Shown: positions 46,506-55,738 of the stretch, piece by piece
How the letters are laid out: the number at the start of each line of letters is the position of its first letter
Position numbering within the stretch: position 1 is the first letter of the stretch
Assembly: GCA_016191145.1 (NCBI GenBank)
Contig: JACPPD010000008.1
Span: 62,001-126,000 of the forward strand
Reading direction: 5' to 3'
DNA length: 64,000 bases
Source: Ignavibacteria bacterium
Lineage (GTDB): Bacteria > Bacteroidota > Ignavibacteria > Kapaibacteriales > Kapaibacteriaceae
The notes under the pieces: generated by a model
What the model was told of the DNA's origin: nothing
The model's database searches: none
Seen by the model: only the letters and a program-made list of their open reading frames with translations
Position numbers and translations under genes: made by a program

Positions 46506-49500
46506 ATGACAATTATCGATAGACTCCACTCCGTAGCCCGCACCGAACACCTCTGGGACCTGATCCGTGCCCAGGGTGCTGTGCTCATGATTACGTCCCT
46601 GTGGGTGCTCCTATGCTCTGTTGTAGAATTGATGGCACATGGGTCTGTAACGTTTAGAAGCATCCTGTTCTGGATGGGCGCTGTAGGCATCCCCATCCTG
46701 GAAATTGCAGCAGTTGGCCCGCCTCTTGCCGCGTATTTGGGTTTAATCAGAAAAGTTAATATCAATACTGTTGCTATCCGCGTTGGTAATGCCTTTCCCG
46801 ATGTACGCGACACACTGGCCAATGCTTTGCAGCTCGAATCGCATAAGGGAGCCCGCGGCGCTCAGGAACTTGTTGATGCCGCCCTCAAAGACGCGCACAT
46901 GGCTTCACGCGACAAAGATTTTTCTGTAATCGTCGACAAACGGCCTGGCAGACGCTTCGCTCTGTTTGCTATACTATCGGTTAGCGTTGCTGCCCTTTCG
47001 CTGGTCTCTATTCAATCGCTGGCAGATGCGGCTTATCGAATTGTTCACTATAATGTATCGTTTCTGCCGCCAGCTCCTTTCAGATTGGTGATTTCACCAA
47101 ATCGCGATACTGTGATGCGAGGAACTACTTCGAGCGTACGCGTCGAAGCAGTTGGCACGCCCCCTAGTGAAATACGGCTGTGGCTGAGAGAAGGGCAGAA
47201 CGGGCGGTTTACATCCTTCCCCGTGAGGCTCGACACGTCGGCTTCGTATACACACCTTCTGCCGGGAATGTCTGCGTCCACGTCGTTCTATGCCGAAGCA
47301 TCGTGGCTCGATTCTGACGTGCGAAGCGATACGGGCAGCATCATCCTGATTGATCGTCCCATCCTGCGGACGCTATCCGGACGCGTGCTCCCACCAGCAT
47401 ACACGCACATGCCGCCTACAGAACTCACTGAGCGCCAGGCCGATATCACGGCCCTGCGCGGATCGATGGCCGAAATCACAGTAACGTCATCTAAAACGCT
47501 GCGGCAGGCGCAACTTGTAGTGGTAAGGGGCTCTGACAGTGGAACAGCAGATACATCGCGCACACGCATGACGGTCAGGGGCTCTTCGGCCGACGTTCGC
47601 TTTGGAATAGTTGCTAATGGTTCTTATTATATCGAACTTGAGGATGCTGACGGACAAACCAATGCAGAACCCGCGAAATACGGAATCGTTGTGCTCGCCG
47701 ATGGGTATCCAACGATTTCAATGATTGAACCGAAGAAGAATATAGACGTCGACGCTTCATTCATTGTACCAATCACGGTGTCGGTGTCCGACGACTATGG
47801 TTTTTCCAACCTTAAACTGCACTATCGCCTAACGCGCTCACGGTACGCCCCGGCAGAAAAGAATTACAAATCAATAAGCGTTCCTTTGACTTCTGGCGAA
47901 ACGTCGCAAGAAATAAATTATGTCTGGAATGTTTCGGACATAAACATTACACCCGAAGACGAATACGAATTTTATTTAGAAATCGCTGATAACGACGTAA
48001 TAAGCGGTCCCAAAACAGCACGAACCTCGCCCCTTAAACTTCGCCTGCCTTCGCTTGACGAAGTTTTTGCCGATGCAGACAAAGCGCAAAGCGAAGTTCA
48101 GGAAGAAATGAAGGCCATTTTGGAAGAAAGCCAGCGGGTGAGCAAGGAGGCAGAGGAGCTGCAGCGAGAGATGCAGAAGCTGCAGTCTCAGTCGCAAAAG
48201 CAAACCGATTGGGCAGATAAGAAGAAGGCTGAAGAGCTTGCCAAACGGCAGCAGGAACTTGAAAAACGAATGGAGAAGGCCGTTGGGAAACTGGAGGAAA
48301 TGACGGAAAAGCTGCAAGAGAACCGCGCAATCTCGGAAGAGACTATGAAGCGGTATATGGAGCTGCAGAAGCTGATGAAGGAAGTCAAGTCGAAGGACCT
48401 CGATCGCATGCAGGAAAGGATGCGAAAGGCAATGGAACAGATTTCACCCGAAGAACTTGAACGCATGATGAAAGAGTTCAAGTTCGATGAAGAGAAGTTC
48501 AAACAGAATATAGAACGAACAATTAATTTATTGAAGAGGGCACAGGCAGAGCAGAAGGCGGAGGAATTAGGGAAACGCGCCGAAGAGCTGGCGGCAAAAC
48601 AGGATGATCTGCGGAAGCAGGCGGAAAACGCAAACCAACGTGATGAGAAACTGAAGGATCAGCTTGCAAAGGAGCAGAGGCAGCTTCAGGAGGAACTAGC
48701 TCAACTCAACAAAGAAACCAAGGAATTGGAACAGTTGATGAAGGATGTTGGAGCAGATATGCCAATGGAGCAAATGCAGCAGGCAATGAAGGAACTTTCG
48801 GCTGAGCAAACTGCACAGGACATGAAGAATGCTGAAAAGAATATGCAAAGTGGCGACATGAGCGAAGCATCAAAAAGTCAGCAGCAGGCTTCCGAAAATC
48901 TTCAGCGATTTGCGCAGCAGATGAATCAGCTTAAGCGCCAGATGCGGAAGAATTCGCAACGCGAAGCGATGAAGGGTATGCAGAAGGGAATGAATGATTT
49001 GCTGCAGCTTTCCAAGGAGCAGGAAGAGCTGATGCAGAAAATGAAGAACATGGACCCGTCGAGCGCTTCGTACTCGCAGATGGCAAAACAACAGCAGCGT
49101 ATGCAGGAGTCTATGCAGAATCTGGCTAACAGCATGATGCAGCTAGGGCAGCGGTCTGCAAGCGTTACGCCCGACATGGCACAAGACCTTGGCGATGCCC
49201 TGCAGTCTATGAAGGATGCACTTGGCAACATGCAGGATAGAAATGGACAGATGGCGTCGCGCGAGCAGGGAAGCGCTATGAGCAGCATGAACAGCGCAGT
49301 CCAGCGCATGAGCGATGCGCTCGGACAAATGATGCAGGGCGAAGGCCAGGGGCAAGGCGGGCAGGGAGACAACCCTGGTCAGGGAGAAGGCAAGGGCATG
49401 AGTCCCTTCCAGCGTTTACAGAGTCTTGCTGAACAGCAGCAAGGTATTAACCAGGGCACGCAGCAACTGGGTCAGAATGGTCAGCCCCTTTCCGATCAGC

Positions 49501-49949
49501 AGCGCGCAGAAATGGGACGTCTGGCGCAGCAGCAAGGCAGGGCTTTAAAGGCGCTGGAAGAGCTGGAAAAGGAACGCGAGACCGTTGGTGAGGCAAATAA
49601 AAAACCGATTGGAGACTTAAAGGCCATTACTGAGGAGATGAAAGAGGTGATGACCGATATGCAGACTGGGTCGATCACGCCGGAAACGAGAATGCGCCAG
49701 GAGCGAATTCTGTCCCGACTGCTTAACGCCTCGCGCTCCATCAATGAACGCGACTACGAGAAGTCGCGCGAATCGCGGTCGGGTACCGATGCGAGCCGAA
49801 AGAGCCCGGCCGCACTCAACCTCGATGCACAAACTGAACGCTCGCTGCGCGAAACCATGGACGAGCTGCGCCGTGGCTATACTAAAGATTATGAAAATCT
49901 CATTCGCAGGTATTTTGAAGCTCTCGAAAAAATGAAGCACGACGAATAA
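46506..49949 (+). CDS. DUF4175-family membrane protein with long coiled coil
   Basis: 1147 residues. Three TMs near the N-terminus (about 22-45, 55-80, 155-175) are followed by an exported Ig-like region (about 190-500, including YAEASWLDSDVRSDTGS) and then a very long Glu/Lys/Gln/Met-rich coiled coil (about 520-1110). A Gly/Gln linker GEGQGQGGQGDNPGQGEGKG sits near 946. This is the DUF4175 architecture. Function is unknown; the context with DUF4159 suggests an envelope structural role. The gene's composition is skewed by the coiled coil, which makes long spurious frames on the other strand. Confidence 0.85.
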   Translation: MTIIDRLHSVARTEHLWDLIRAQGAVLMITSLWVLLCSVVELMAHGSVTFRSILFWMGAVGIPILEIAAVGPPLAAYLGLIRKVNINTVAIRVGNAFPDVRDTLANALQLESHKGARGAQELVDAALKDAHMASRDKDFSVIVDKRPGRRFALFAILSVSVAALSLVSIQSLADAAYRIVHYNVSFLPPAPFRLVISPNRDTVMRGTTSSVRVEAVGTPPSEIRLWLREGQNGRFTSFPVRLDTSASYTHLLPGMSASTSFYAEASWLDSDVRSDTGSIILIDRPILRTLSGRVLPPAYTHMPPTELTERQADITALRGSMAEITVTSSKTLRQAQLVVVRGSDSGTADTSRTRMTVRGSSADVRFGIVANGSYYIELEDADGQTNAEPAKYGIVVLADGYPTISMIEPKKNIDVDASFIVPITVSVSDDYGFSNLKLHYRLTRSRYAPAEKNYKSISVPLTSGETSQEINYVWNVSDINITPEDEYEFYLEIADNDVISGPKTARTSPLKLRLPSLDEVFADADKAQSEVQEEMKAILEESQRVSKEAEELQREMQKLQSQSQKQTDWADKKKAEELAKRQQELEKRMEKAVGKLEEMTEKLQENRAISEETMKRYMELQKLMKEVKSKDLDRMQERMRKAMEQISPEELERMMKEFKFDEEKFKQNIERTINLLKRAQAEQKAEELGKRAEELAAKQDDLRKQAENANQRDEKLKDQLAKEQRQLQEELAQLNKETKELEQLMKDVGADMPMEQMQQAMKELSAEQTAQDMKNAEKNMQSGDMSEASKSQQQASENLQRFAQQMNQLKRQMRKNSQREAMKGMQKGMNDLLQLSKEQEELMQKMKNMDPSSASYSQMAKQQQRMQESMQNLANSMMQLGQRSASVTPDMAQDLGDALQSMKDALGNMQDRNGQMASREQGSAMSSMNSAVQRMSDALGQMMQGEGQGQGGQGDNPGQGEGKGMSPFQRLQSLAEQQQGINQGTQQLGQNGQPLSDQQRAEMGRLAQQQGRALKALEELEKERETVGEANKKPIGDLKAITEEMKEVMTDMQTGSITPETRMRQERILSRLLNASRSINERDYEKSRESRSGTDASRKSPAALNLDAQTERSLRETMDELRRGYTKDYENLIRRYFEALEKMKHDE

Positions 49950-49958
49950 TCAGGCACT

Positions 49959-50306
49959 ATGAAACTTATCCTTATGAGCTCCCTCCAGGCGCTGCTTGGT
50001 GTAGGGGGCATGGCTATGCTGACGAATGCCCTTGGCGGTAAGGCAACCTCTGCAATGCAGATAGTGTATGCGCTGGCATCGCCCTTCGGTATTGCAGGCA
50101 TCGCACTGATGCTTACTGCCGGAGTTGTGATGTTCATAATATTTACCTATGCAAAGCTGTCGGCATTCGTTCCCATAAGCACTGCCGCCGCTTTCTTATT
50201 CACTGTGCTTGTGTCCGTCCTGTACCAAGGCGAAAAACTTTCCCTCTCTCTGGTACTCGGAATGGCCATGATCCTCGGAGGCATTGTTGTTGTCTCCAAA
50301 TCCTAG
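49959..50306 (+). CDS. Small four-helix membrane protein, EamA/SMR-like
   Basis: 115 residues with four predicted TM helices, ending in LGMAMILGGIVVVSKS, the typical last helix of EamA/SMR-type half transporters (EmrE, ArnE/ArnF). The second TM region carries AKLSAFVPISTAAAFLFTV, like the SMR PxS/T segment. SMR-specific charged residues are not evident (no Glu in TM1), so it is more like the lipid-carrier flippase half-transporters. It starts 9 nt after the DUF4175 stop. Its last 111 nt overlap, in the opposite direction, the 3' end of dnaE2. Confidence 0.7.
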   Translation: MKLILMSSLQALLGVGGMAMLTNALGGKATSAMQIVYALASPFGIAGIALMLTAGVVMFIIFTYAKLSAFVPISTAAAFLFTVLVSVLYQGEKLSLSLVLGMAMILGGIVVVSKS

Positions 50307-53300
50307 CGCCTGCGTATCCAGTCCGCCGTTCATCTGCAGGTGACCGGAGTATCCGCCTATAACATTGTTTAGTATCCGAACCTCGCGGACAACAAGTCCT
50401 CTCCAGCCCTGTCTGGCGCCATGAACGGCGCTGCCTATGCGCACAACATCGGCTTTCACAATCAGCGCTGCTTGACGCAGCTCGCGTTCATAAAGCTCGC
50501 GCTCGCGCGGCTGCACAACGCATTGCACAAAGCCTGTCTCGTCCTCTATGGTAACAAATAACACGCCATGAGCAGTAGGCGGCGACTGGCGGAGGATGAC
50601 GATTCCGGCAACGCAGATGGACAGGGGAACAGAAGGATAGGGCGACAAGGCGGGAAGAGACCACACCATTTCGATTGGACGGATTTCGAAGTCGGTAAGC
50701 ATACGCCTATACAGCGCCATTGGGTGAACGCGCGCGGCGCCGTGCGTCATGTAATCATACGCAAGACGTTCGGGAGCCTTAATTGGCGGCAATAGGGGAA
50801 TCAGGGATTCTGCGATAGCAGAAGAGCTTAAACGCTGCTGTGCATCACGCGCCGCGCTGCTGCCCGCATTGGTGAGCTTGTGCGAGCTGCTGCTGAGCAG
50901 AGAGACTATCCACAATGCACGGCGGGCATTGCCTTCCAGAGAATCGAGCGCTCCGGAAAGCGCTATTGAGTCGTACACATCTGCAGGGAGGCGCAAGCGG
51001 GCAACAACATCTTCGGCAGACTCAAACGTACGGGCTGCCCGCTCCCAGACAATCATCCGCGCCATATCTTCGGTTACTAATTTTATTGATGTTAATGGTT
51101 TTTGTATACCAATTCGCTGCGTCGAAGAGCTGCCCTTACCCGCCGATGCATTGTGGGCATGTTCTGCAGCCGAGAGCGAATATCGTGTGCCAGACAGATT
51201 AATATCGGGCGGCAATACAGGCACTCCAAAGCGCTTGGCTTCCTCTTCGAGCGTCATCAGGTTGTACATGCCCGGACGGTGCTGCATAAATGCGGCCATG
51301 TAGGCTGCAGGATAGTAGCGTTTGAGCCACGCACTCTGATAAACAATTTTAGCAAATGCGGCGGCATGAGAACGGCAGAAACCATAGCCGACAAAGTGCG
51401 ACACCTTCTCGTAAACAAGTTCGGCACTGGCTTTATCTACACCACGCTGCATAGCCCCCTTCACAAATTTTTCGTGCATGACTTCCATTGCCTTGGCATC
51501 ACGGTTTTTCGATATCAATGCACGAAAGTCGTCGGCTTCGTCGAGCGGCATGCCGGCAAAGTGGTGTGCAATGTCGAGCACCTGTTCCTGAAAGAGCACA
51601 ATTCCCAGTGTGTCATTGAGCAGCGGTTCAAGGTCGGAATGGATATAGCGGACGGGTTCCTGGCCCCTGCGCCTGCGGATGTATGGGTTCACCATGCCCC
51701 CTTGCAGCGGACCTGGCCGGAAGAGGGCAACTTCGGTAACAAGATCGTCGAACGTTTCTGGCTGATGCTGTGCCAGCAAATGCATCTGCCCCTGACTCTC
51801 TATCTGAAACACTCCGAGTGTTTGCCCGCTCCGGATTAGCTCGTACACTGCGGAGTCGTCGAGCGATTCAAATTTATCCCACTCTGCCTCTGTATCTCTG
51901 TATTCATCTGTTCCTGTGCGCTCAATCAGTTCCAGCGCTTCGCTGATGCATGCAAGCATGCGCAGGCCAAGCACATCGAATTTTACTAGCCCCATTGCTT
52001 CAACATCGTCCTTATCGAACTGCACAACCGACACGCCATTGGCTGAGCGCTGTACAGGCGTGAAGTAGGTAAGGGGCTTGGACGAGAGAATCATGCCGCC
52101 ACTATGCTGCCCCAGGTGACGCGGATGATCGAGCAGCTTTTCTACTACCCTCAGCAGCACATCGAGTAAGGGTACATGTGTATGCTTTGCCGGGTTCCTG
52201 CCGATCTGCGTTGTTCCGAGAGCTTCGCGCAGATTGTCGGCAAATTCAGCTATGTCTTTGTTTGTAAAGCTCGGTACGGATTTCGACAATTTATTTACAA
52301 CGTCCATCGGCCAGCCTAATGCCTTGGCTGCATCGCGCACAGCCATGCGCGCGCGGTACATGATGAGCGTAGCCGTCATGGCAGTCTGCTCCTGTCCGAA
52401 ACGCTGCTCCATCCAGGCAATGATTTCGTGCCGCCTGTCGGAGTCAAAATCTACGTCGATGTCTGGAGTACCCTTGCGTCCCCTATGCAAAAACCGTTCA
52501 AACAATAGATTATGTCGGATAGGGCAGACACCTGTAATGTCAAGCAGATACGCCACTATCGAATTTGCTGCCGAACCTCTTCCCGAGCAACGAATGCCGC
52601 GGCGGCGTGCTTCATCAACAATTTCTTTCACTACAAGGAAGAAGTCGGCAAGCTTCAGGTCGCAGATTACTTCGAGTTCGTGCTTCAGCAGCTCTTCGGC
52701 TTTCTGTTGGTTTCTATATTTCCGTACTAAAGCCGACGCACAGAGTTCACGGAGGAGATGTTCCGGCGTAGTGGTATCGGGCACTCGTGCACATGGAGGC
52801 GTAACATGTCCGGGGAGAATGTCAAATTCCTCGCAGTCGTCAATCATCGTGTGGGTAAATGCGAACGCCTCCGGGTAGGGCAGCAGACTGCGTAATTCCT
52901 CTTCCGATTTTAGGCACTCTTCATCGTTTACAGGACGTTCCGGATGAGGATCGAAAATTGTGATGCCAAGCCGAGTACACGTCATCACATCATAAGCCAT
53001 GTACTCGTCCTGTCGGGCATAGTTGATGAAGGGGGCAATGCAGACGGGCAGACTTTTCATCTTTGCCAGGCGCACCATGCGGTCTGCTGCCAGACCCTGA
53101 CCAGGTTTGCGCGAATGAAGGACTGCGAGAACAACAACGCGGCGCAGCGAGAGGTTGGCGGGTATTTCGAGGCCTTGTTCTCCAACTGTCAGCACATAAC
53201 AATCCTCCAGATCTCTGAGAGGTTCAGCAGTTTCAAAGGCGGGCTGTTCGAGCGAGTGGAGGTTGGTTAGGAGGCGGTTCATCGATGCGTATCCAGAGCG

Positions 53301-53528
53301 GCTGCGTGCTACAATGCGCGTTGGCATGCCCCCTACCATCACTGTGCAGCCAATAAGGGGTTTGAGTCCGCGGGCACGGCATGCGCGCTGGTGGCGGACG
53401 GCGCCATAAACGCCATTAACATCAACCAGACACAGAGCTTTCAGGCCGAGCTCGGCGGCTCGGCTGGCAAGCTCTTCGGGCGACGAGGGAGAGCGCAGGA
53501 AGCTAAAATGAGAGCTGCAGAAAATCAA
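50196..53528 (-). CDS. dnaE2: Error-prone DNA polymerase III alpha subunit DnaE2 (ImuC)
   Basis: C-family polymerase of the SOS mutasome, 1110 residues. The PHP domain (about 1-240) is present but degenerate at the start (FCSSHFSFLR, LVDVNGVYG instead of HxH and DHDG). The palm carries GRGSAANSIVAYLLD and PDIDVDFDSDRR (about 335-375) with the catalytic aspartates. HTHVPLLDVLLR, GLVKFDVLGL, QIESQGQMHLL and YGFCRSHAAAFA are typical DnaE/DnaE2 motifs, and an OB domain lies near 990. No epsilon- or beta-binding tail like that of DnaE1 is seen. The start is TTG, overlapping the DUF6504 stop (TTGA). It is the last gene of the lexA-imuB-DUF6504-dnaE2 operon. Confidence 0.9.
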   Translation of the reverse strand: MIFCSSHFSFLRSPSSPEELASRAAELGLKALCLVDVNGVYGAVRHQRACRARGLKPLIGCTVMVGGMPTRIVARSRSGYASMNRLLTNLHSLEQPAFETAEPLRDLEDCYVLTVGEQGLEIPANLSLRRVVVLAVLHSRKPGQGLAADRMVRLAKMKSLPVCIAPFINYARQDEYMAYDVMTCTRLGITIFDPHPERPVNDEECLKSEEELRSLLPYPEAFAFTHTMIDDCEEFDILPGHVTPPCARVPDTTTPEHLLRELCASALVRKYRNQQKAEELLKHELEVICDLKLADFFLVVKEIVDEARRRGIRCSGRGSAANSIVAYLLDITGVCPIRHNLLFERFLHRGRKGTPDIDVDFDSDRRHEIIAWMEQRFGQEQTAMTATLIMYRARMAVRDAAKALGWPMDVVNKLSKSVPSFTNKDIAEFADNLREALGTTQIGRNPAKHTHVPLLDVLLRVVEKLLDHPRHLGQHSGGMILSSKPLTYFTPVQRSANGVSVVQFDKDDVEAMGLVKFDVLGLRMLACISEALELIERTGTDEYRDTEAEWDKFESLDDSAVYELIRSGQTLGVFQIESQGQMHLLAQHQPETFDDLVTEVALFRPGPLQGGMVNPYIRRRRGQEPVRYIHSDLEPLLNDTLGIVLFQEQVLDIAHHFAGMPLDEADDFRALISKNRDAKAMEVMHEKFVKGAMQRGVDKASAELVYEKVSHFVGYGFCRSHAAAFAKIVYQSAWLKRYYPAAYMAAFMQHRPGMYNLMTLEEEAKRFGVPVLPPDINLSGTRYSLSAAEHAHNASAGKGSSSTQRIGIQKPLTSIKLVTEDMARMIVWERAARTFESAEDVVARLRLPADVYDSIALSGALDSLEGNARRALWIVSLLSSSSHKLTNAGSSAARDAQQRLSSSAIAESLIPLLPPIKAPERLAYDYMTHGAARVHPMALYRRMLTDFEIRPIEMVWSLPALSPYPSVPLSICVAGIVILRQSPPTAHGVLFVTIEDETGFVQCVVQPRERELYERELRQAALIVKADVVRIGSAVHGARQGWRGLVVREVRILNNVIGGYSGHLQMNGGLDTQALGFGDNNNASEDHGHSEYQREGKFFALVQDGHKHSE

Positions 53529-53776
53529 TCCAGAAGCCGAGAAAGCATCCAGCCGCGTGGGGAATAAAAGATTTCCATAACGCCGTGAGTAGTAAGGAGC
53601 AGGTAGTATTCTCGCTTATCGTCGGAGGCGCCGGCAGCGGAAGCCGTCCACCATTGCGTCCGCGACGTCCATGTTTCAAGTATGCGTTCCACTTCGTAAA
53701 GGCGTCCGCGCCAGCAGAAGCGTGCAGGTCCTGCCGGCTGTTCGGCAACGTCGATAGGTTCCATGAGGAGTTTCAT
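53525..53776 (-). CDS. Small DUF6504-like protein in the mutasome operon
   Basis: 83 residues from the ATG at 53776 (MKLLMEPIDVAEQP); an upstream in-frame ATG at 53815 lies inside imuB and is less likely. PARFCWRGRLYEVERILETW, then a Trp-rich stretch, DKREYYLLLTTHGVMEI and the terminal GWMLSRLLD match DUF6504, a short beta domain often found beside or fused to ImuB. Its role is unknown, but its position between imuB and dnaE2, with 4-nt spacing and a TTGA overlap, ties it to translesion synthesis. Confidence 0.7.
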   Translation of the reverse strand: MKLLMEPIDVAEQPAGPARFCWRGRLYEVERILETWTSRTQWWTASAAGASDDKREYYLLLTTHGVMEIFYSPRGWMLSRLLD

Positions 53777-53780
53777 TATT

Positions 53781-54989
53781 CTATCCTGCCTCGCGCCACT
53801 GTCCGATAATTGCAAATCTATCGGGCGTATACGCCCACGGATCTACAACATCGATACGCTTTGTAGCTCCGGGGAATCGCTTAACCATGGCGCCTTGCAG
53901 AGCCGACGCTGCCTGGGCAAGAGTCTCTCTGTAGCCTCTTCCCATCAGTGTTTTGCTGCTTAGCGAAAGCTGGTGGGGAACGGGCCGGCTGAGCGACGCC
54001 AGCTTAAGGTGGACGCCCCACGACGATACGCCACGCAGTGCCAGGCCCTCGAGCATAGCCTGCACCTGTGTTGCAATGAAGCGTGCATCGCTGGTTGGCG
54101 CTCTCAGGATCCGCGATGCAGTCTTCATCGGCACGTCTGCCTTATCCAGCAGCGACACATCTATCCTCGATGTTTTCCACGGCACGCGCAGCAGCTCCTT
54201 TGTTACCTTATTGCACAACCCTCCGGCTGCCAGTGCCAGCAGTGCAGGCTCCTGAACACCGTCTGTAAAGCGCTCACGCGCTGTAATTGTTGGCGGCAGT
54301 TCATACATAGTTCTGCGCGCAGATTCCTGCCCCCTAACACCATCGGGAAGTCCCTGGCTTAGGCTGCTGAGCAAGGCATGCACGAGCACTCCGTTCTGGC
54401 CAAACTGCGCTTTTAGCTGGGCAGCCGTAAGCATGCGCAAACGTCCGACGGTGCTCAGACCAAAGAGCTCCAGCTTTTCAACCATCCTTACGTCGACGCC
54501 AAGTTCCGGAAGCTCTAGCAATGCGCCAACCGGCAGCGATTCGAGGAACGCCGCCTCTTTGCCTGCAGCAACCACAACGGGATCTGCACACGGTTCTGCA
54601 GAGAGGGCAGCCAGCAGCGACATGGTGGGCGAGGGTGCTATGCCACATCGGGCATTGAAGTGGGCCACAAGCTCGGCTGGTACACTGGGCAGCTCGGCAG
54701 TTATGCGTCTGTTATGCACAAACAAGTAGGGTGTTAGGGCAAACACGCGTTCCACGATGGCATCCCACCCAGCATCTTCCAGAGACGGCTGGCGAACCAG
54801 CAGGGGAGCATGCGGCTGGAGTTCCTGCGCCCTCTGTGCCGGCATGCCCCTGAGGGAGTGAGGGGAAACAACCGTGCCGCGCTCGTGGACAATAGGGATG
54901 GGTTGTTGGCTGTCTGCCAGCGGCCATATTCCGAGCGACTGTCCCAGAGCAATCGACGGTAAATCCGGAAATAACAACGTTCCAAACAT
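53781..54989 (-). CDS. imuB: ImuB, catalytically degenerate Y-family polymerase homologue
   Basis: 402 residues. The N-terminal strand (FGTLLFPDLPSIALG) is the ImuB version of the Y-family palm and lacks the metal-binding DxD-type residues of active Y polymerases. A helix-hairpin-helix-like region follows (DVRMVEKLELFGLSTVGRLRML, about 165-186), then the little-finger-like C-terminal half. In mutasomes ImuB is an adaptor linking the beta clamp and DnaE2. No obvious QxxLF beta-clamp motif was found by eye. The gap to the lexA-like gene is 18 nt. Confidence 0.82.
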   Translation of the reverse strand: MFGTLLFPDLPSIALGQSLGIWPLADSQQPIPIVHERGTVVSPHSLRGMPAQRAQELQPHAPLLVRQPSLEDAGWDAIVERVFALTPYLFVHNRRITAELPSVPAELVAHFNARCGIAPSPTMSLLAALSAEPCADPVVVAAGKEAAFLESLPVGALLELPELGVDVRMVEKLELFGLSTVGRLRMLTAAQLKAQFGQNGVLVHALLSSLSQGLPDGVRGQESARRTMYELPPTITARERFTDGVQEPALLALAAGGLCNKVTKELLRVPWKTSRIDVSLLDKADVPMKTASRILRAPTSDARFIATQVQAMLEGLALRGVSSWGVHLKLASLSRPVPHQLSLSSKTLMGRGYRETLAQAASALQGAMVKRFPGATKRIDVVDPWAYTPDRFAIIGQWREAG

Positions 54990-55007
54990 TTGTATTCTGG
55001 CTTTCTA

Positions 55008-55706
55008 TTAAAAATGTTTAATACACGATCGGACTACTCCCACAATGGAGAACTCCATATCGGGCGTAATGGCAATGTCCTTATACCTGCGGTTCTCTGC
55101 GCGCAGCACGGGCGCATTGTTCTGCGTCAGGTATCGCTTTACCGTCAGCTCGCCAAACACCTTAGCAATCACTACCTGACCCGAGCGCGGCTTGACGGCG
55201 CAATCAACAATCAGCATGTCGCCATTACCTATTCCCGCATCCGTCATAGAGTCTCCCACCACGCGTATGAAGTACGTGTTATCGGGGTGCTCCAGCAGCA
55301 TCTCCGTCAGGTCTATCTCTTCCGTCACCTCATCGCCCCCTTCTGCCGGCAATCCTGCCGACACTCCCAGCGCCAGCATCGGTATCTTGGGTGCAGGGTA
55401 GGGGGCAGACTTCCGCAGTTCATCCACAGCTTGTGCAAGCAGCTCCAGTGTACTCTCAGACTTCTTTCGTTCTTGCTTTGCGGCGCTCTTCTTCTCTTTT
55501 TCCCCCACAATCATCCACGAAGCGCTGACTCCATAGTTCTTTTCCAGCATCCCCATCACTTCGTGCGGCACATAGGAGCGTCCTGCTTCCCACGCATACA
55601 CCGTCACCTCTTTAACACCAACAGCCTGGGCATATTCGGCAACCGTGAGGCCCAGCACCTCTTCGCGTGCCTGCCTATGCCTGCGTCCAACATCTTTCTT
55701 GTTCAT
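55008..55706 (-). CDS. LexA-like SOS repressor: XRE helix-turn-helix plus S24 peptidase domain
   Basis: 232 residues. An XRE-type HTH (about 17-60, LTVAEYAQAVGVKEVTVYAWEAG) is followed by a linker and a UmuD/LexA-type S24 autopeptidase. The presumed cleavage site is Ala-Gly in VSAGLPAEGG (about 116), the catalytic Ser is in VVGDSMTDAGIGNGDM (about 150) and the catalytic Lys in FGELTVKRYL (about 188). Since the HTH is XRE-like rather than LexA winged-helix, it is closest to phage-CI/HdiR-like SOS repressors. It heads the imuB-DUF6504-dnaE2 operon, and two palindromes in its promoter look like its own operators. The SD is GGAGG. Confidence 0.88.
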   Translation of the reverse strand: MNKKDVGRRHRQAREEVLGLTVAEYAQAVGVKEVTVYAWEAGRSYVPHEVMGMLEKNYGVSASWMIVGEKEKKSAAKQERKKSESTLELLAQAVDELRKSAPYPAPKIPMLALGVSAGLPAEGGDEVTEEIDLTEMLLEHPDNTYFIRVVGDSMTDAGIGNGDMLIVDCAVKPRSGQVVIAKVFGELTVKRYLTQNNAPVLRAENRRYKDIAITPDMEFSIVGVVRSCIKHF

Positions 55707-55720
55707 AGCGACCTCCGAAG

Positions 55721-55735
55721 TCTACAAATTGTAGA
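55721..55735. promoter_or_regulatory. Operator 1 of the LexA-like repressor
   Basis: A perfect 15-bp palindrome TCTACAAATTGTAGA, predicted to cover the transcription start of the lexA-imuB operon. It is 15 nt from the repressor ATG and 20 bp centre-to-centre from operator 2. That the repressor binds here is inference from position and symmetry. Confidence 0.7.
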
Positions 55736-55738
55736 GGC

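Noticed and set aside
48926-49372. 148-aa Cys/Ser-rich minus-strand frame
   Set aside because: Shadow of the coiled-coil-coding part of the DUF4175 gene, whose skewed composition opens the other strand.
51102-51839. 245-aa plus-strand frame inside dnaE2
   Set aside because: Antisense to conserved polymerase motifs; no domain recognised.
52234-52878. 214-aa plus-strand frame inside dnaE2
   Set aside because: Antisense shadow of the DnaE2 palm region, including the GRGSAAN and PDIDVDFD motifs.
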